DNA of 64,000 bases. Source: Pedobacter suwonensis (GTDB lineage: Bacteria > Bacteroidota > Bacteroidia > Sphingobacteriales > Sphingobacteriaceae). The notes beneath the pieces are model-generated. The model made no database searches. It saw nothing but the letters and a program-made list of their open reading frames with translations, and was not told the DNA's origin. Positions 62,832 to 64,000 of the stretch are shown in pieces. Both the position numbers and the translations under genes were made by a program. The DNA lies in NCBI RefSeq assembly GCF_900111825.1, contig NZ_FOJM01000007.1, positions 1-64,000 of the forward strand, given 5' to 3'. How positions within the stretch are numbered: the stretch's first letter is position 1; the number at the start of each line of letters is the position of its first letter.

Positions 62832-63062
62832 ATGTCTAATTTATATCCCCGATGTTGGAAATGCAACACACCATATCACTATCAAATACCCAGGCCTTGG
62901 TTAATAAAAAATCTACTTTTTTTCCTTCCTATTAAAAAATATTTTTGCCCTCATTGCGTGACCGCCAGGTATGCCTGGATAAAGTCGGAAACAGGAAAAG
63001 ATTATTTAGATACTGAAAATGCTGTGAAGACTAACGAGAAGAAAAATAGGCGAAAAAAATAA
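62832..63062 (+). CDS. Small zinc-ribbon protein, hypothetical
   Basis: 76 residues from the ATG at 62832 (a TTG precedes it). Two Cys pairs, CWKC (about 9-12) and CPHC (about 40-43), suggest a zinc ribbon; the tail is Lys/Arg/Asn-rich (NEKKNRRKK), so nucleic-acid or membrane-surface contact is possible. The hydrophobic stretch LIKNLLFFLPIKKYF lies between the pairs. No family recognised. Confidence 0.65.
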   Translation: MSNLYPRCWKCNTPYHYQIPRPWLIKNLLFFLPIKKYFCPHCVTARYAWIKSETGKDYLDTENAVKTNEKKNRRKK

Positions 63063-63250
63063 AAGATATTTTTCGGGTAATCAATATTTCAATATCATGT
63101 TATGGTTGCAAGGGAACATGTTAAGAATAATAATCTTGATGTGATTAATGATCGTCATCGTGTATATATTTCAGCGCCTTAAACATTGTACCATCGTGCT
63201 AACAGGCCGCTATCCAATTTGCTAATAAGGTAGCCTATCATTTGATGATT

Positions 63251-63619
63251 TTATTTTTTTACTTTTTCCAAATCTTTTTCCGCTTTAAATTTTGTGATTC
63301 TGGTAATTAAGTCTAAAGGTAAAGGCTCATTCAAAGGAAACTGAACAGCACCTTTACTCCATTTAAAGTCGGAAAATTCAGCTTTAAAGGCCTCGATTCC
63401 ATCACCAGTGGGATAAAAGCCAATATGTTTTTCATAAGCAGCAAAATATACCAAAACCTTGTTTTGCTTAAAGGCCGGCATTTTATAGCTGATTACTTCC
63501 ACTGCATCCGGTGCTGCATTTTGTATGCTTTTTCGAATCTGCTGTAACATTTCCTGCGTTTTTATTGGAAATAGTGCAATATATTCGTCGATGGTTTTTG
63601 GTTCTGTTTTCTCCATCAT
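63251..63619 (-). CDS. DUF1801 (YdhG-like) protein
   Basis: 122 residues. Family pattern: EYIALFPIKTQEMLQQIRKSIQNAAPDAVEVISYKMPAFKQNKVLVYFAAYEKHIGFYP near the N-terminus, with a late GAVQFPLNEPLP element. The fold resembles phage or frataxin-like small proteins; function is unknown. Two adjacent ATG codons open the frame (63619 or 63616). Confidence 0.87.
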   Translation of the reverse strand: MMEKTEPKTIDEYIALFPIKTQEMLQQIRKSIQNAAPDAVEVISYKMPAFKQNKVLVYFAAYEKHIGFYPTGDGIEAFKAEFSDFKWSKGAVQFPLNEPLPLDLITRITKFKAEKDLEKVKK

Positions 63620-63652
63620 CCTGTAGGCGGTTTTATTTAAACCCTGTTCAAT

Positions 63653-64000
63653 TTAAAGATATGGTATCCATTTTTTATATAAATCTTCACAAACTTTAAT
63701 AGCGTTCGGAGCGCGGGTTGGAGAAAAAGATTGCGTACTGTGATTTTTATCGGTCCATTCCCAATCAAATTTTGCACGCTTTTTGTCGAAACTAGCCATG
63801 TCGGGTTCATTTCCTGATTTAATAGTCTTTCTTAATTCATCGAAAAATAGTTCCCACCTTGGTTTATAGTAAGTGGCTATTAAACCTGACCAATCTTTTG
63901 CTGCATAATCTGTAATTCCATTTCCTTCGCCACCCCAGGTTGTAACGAGTACCCTTGCACTTTTTTCGTAGTAATTTTTCTCTTCATCAGTTTTTCCGAA
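63653..64000 (-). CDS. Alpha-N-acetylglucosaminidase (GH89, NAGLU), C-terminal fragment
   Basis: The last 115 codons of a gene that runs off the window edge at 64000. The translation includes YYEKSARVLVTTWGG, ITDYAAKDWSGLIATYYKPRW and WELFFDELRKTI, which match the C-terminal domain of NAGLU-type enzymes that release terminal alpha-linked GlcNAc from heparan-like glycans. The catalytic domain lies outside. With nagA in the window this is compatible with amino-sugar use. Stop TAA at 63655-63653. Confidence 0.8.
   Translation of the reverse strand, partial: FGKTDEEKNYYEKSARVLVTTWGGEGNGITDYAAKDWSGLIATYYKPRWELFFDELRKTIKSGNEPDMASFDKKRAKFDWEWTDKNHSTQSFSPTRAPNAIKVCEDLYKKWIPYL

Overview
The window comes from a member of the Bacteroidota, most likely the Sphingobacteriaceae (Pedobacter or a close relative). 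Evidence: a 2399-residue SprA (type IX secretion translocon) beside ruvA, gcvH and a VanZ-like gene; TonB-receptor-like beta-barrels with carboxypeptidase-regulatory N-terminal domains; a LytTR regulator; several apparent TTG starts without Shine-Dalgarno sequences; and promoters of the Bacteroidota type (TTTG, about 20 nt, TAnnTTTG). Nearly everything reads as chromosomal backbone. No phage, plasmid, integrase or complete insertion sequence was seen.

Layout. 1-890: intergenic repeat cluster. 890-4239 (minus): rlmN, rluF-like, FMN reductase, DinB-like protein. 4675-8484: hybrid histidine kinase facing an NtrC-type sigma-54 activator. 8554-9648 (minus): a tandem triplication of a small secreted PepSY-like protein. 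9996: tRNA-Thr. 10181-15463: amidohydrolase, nitronate monooxygenase, membrane acyltransferase, LytTR and XRE regulators. 15724-25686 (plus): an envelope cluster of acylphosphatase, flippase, dut, TPR protein, DUF4292 lipoprotein, EnvC-like protein, two TatA proteins, gatA and an MltD-like transglycosylase. 25929-39205 (plus): maeB, ruvA, sprA, then a 2.25-kb stretch with tiny membrane-protein genes, then gcvH, vanZ-like and a micro-lipoprotein. 39355-47579 (plus): two tandem outer-membrane barrels and feoAB. 48191-50323: an Lrp regulator, a transcription unit with two unusual tRNA-Leu-like RNAs, and a LacI regulator. 50381-56682 (minus): frr, pyrH, a secreted cyclic-nucleotide phosphodiesterase, nagA, tsf, rpsB, rpsI, rplM. 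57047-64000: a broken ORF6N gene, pnuC, an MscS channel, a lipoprotein behind a sigma-54-type promoter, tex, a zinc-ribbon protein, a DUF1801 protein and the 3' end of an alpha-N-acetylglucosaminidase gene.

Most worth a second look: (1) two adjacent tRNA-Leu-like RNAs at 48824-49157 with very long variable arms, no leucine anticodon and paired substitutions that preserve helices, set between a good promoter and a terminator; (2) small single-pass membrane proteins, including a 46-residue paralogue pair, lying between sprA and gcvH; (3) a sigma-54 promoter with an upstream palindrome before a lipoprotein gene; (4) the mosaic triplication of the PepSY-like gene; (5) a perfect 15-bp-arm palindrome inside an ORF6N gene interrupted by one stop codon.
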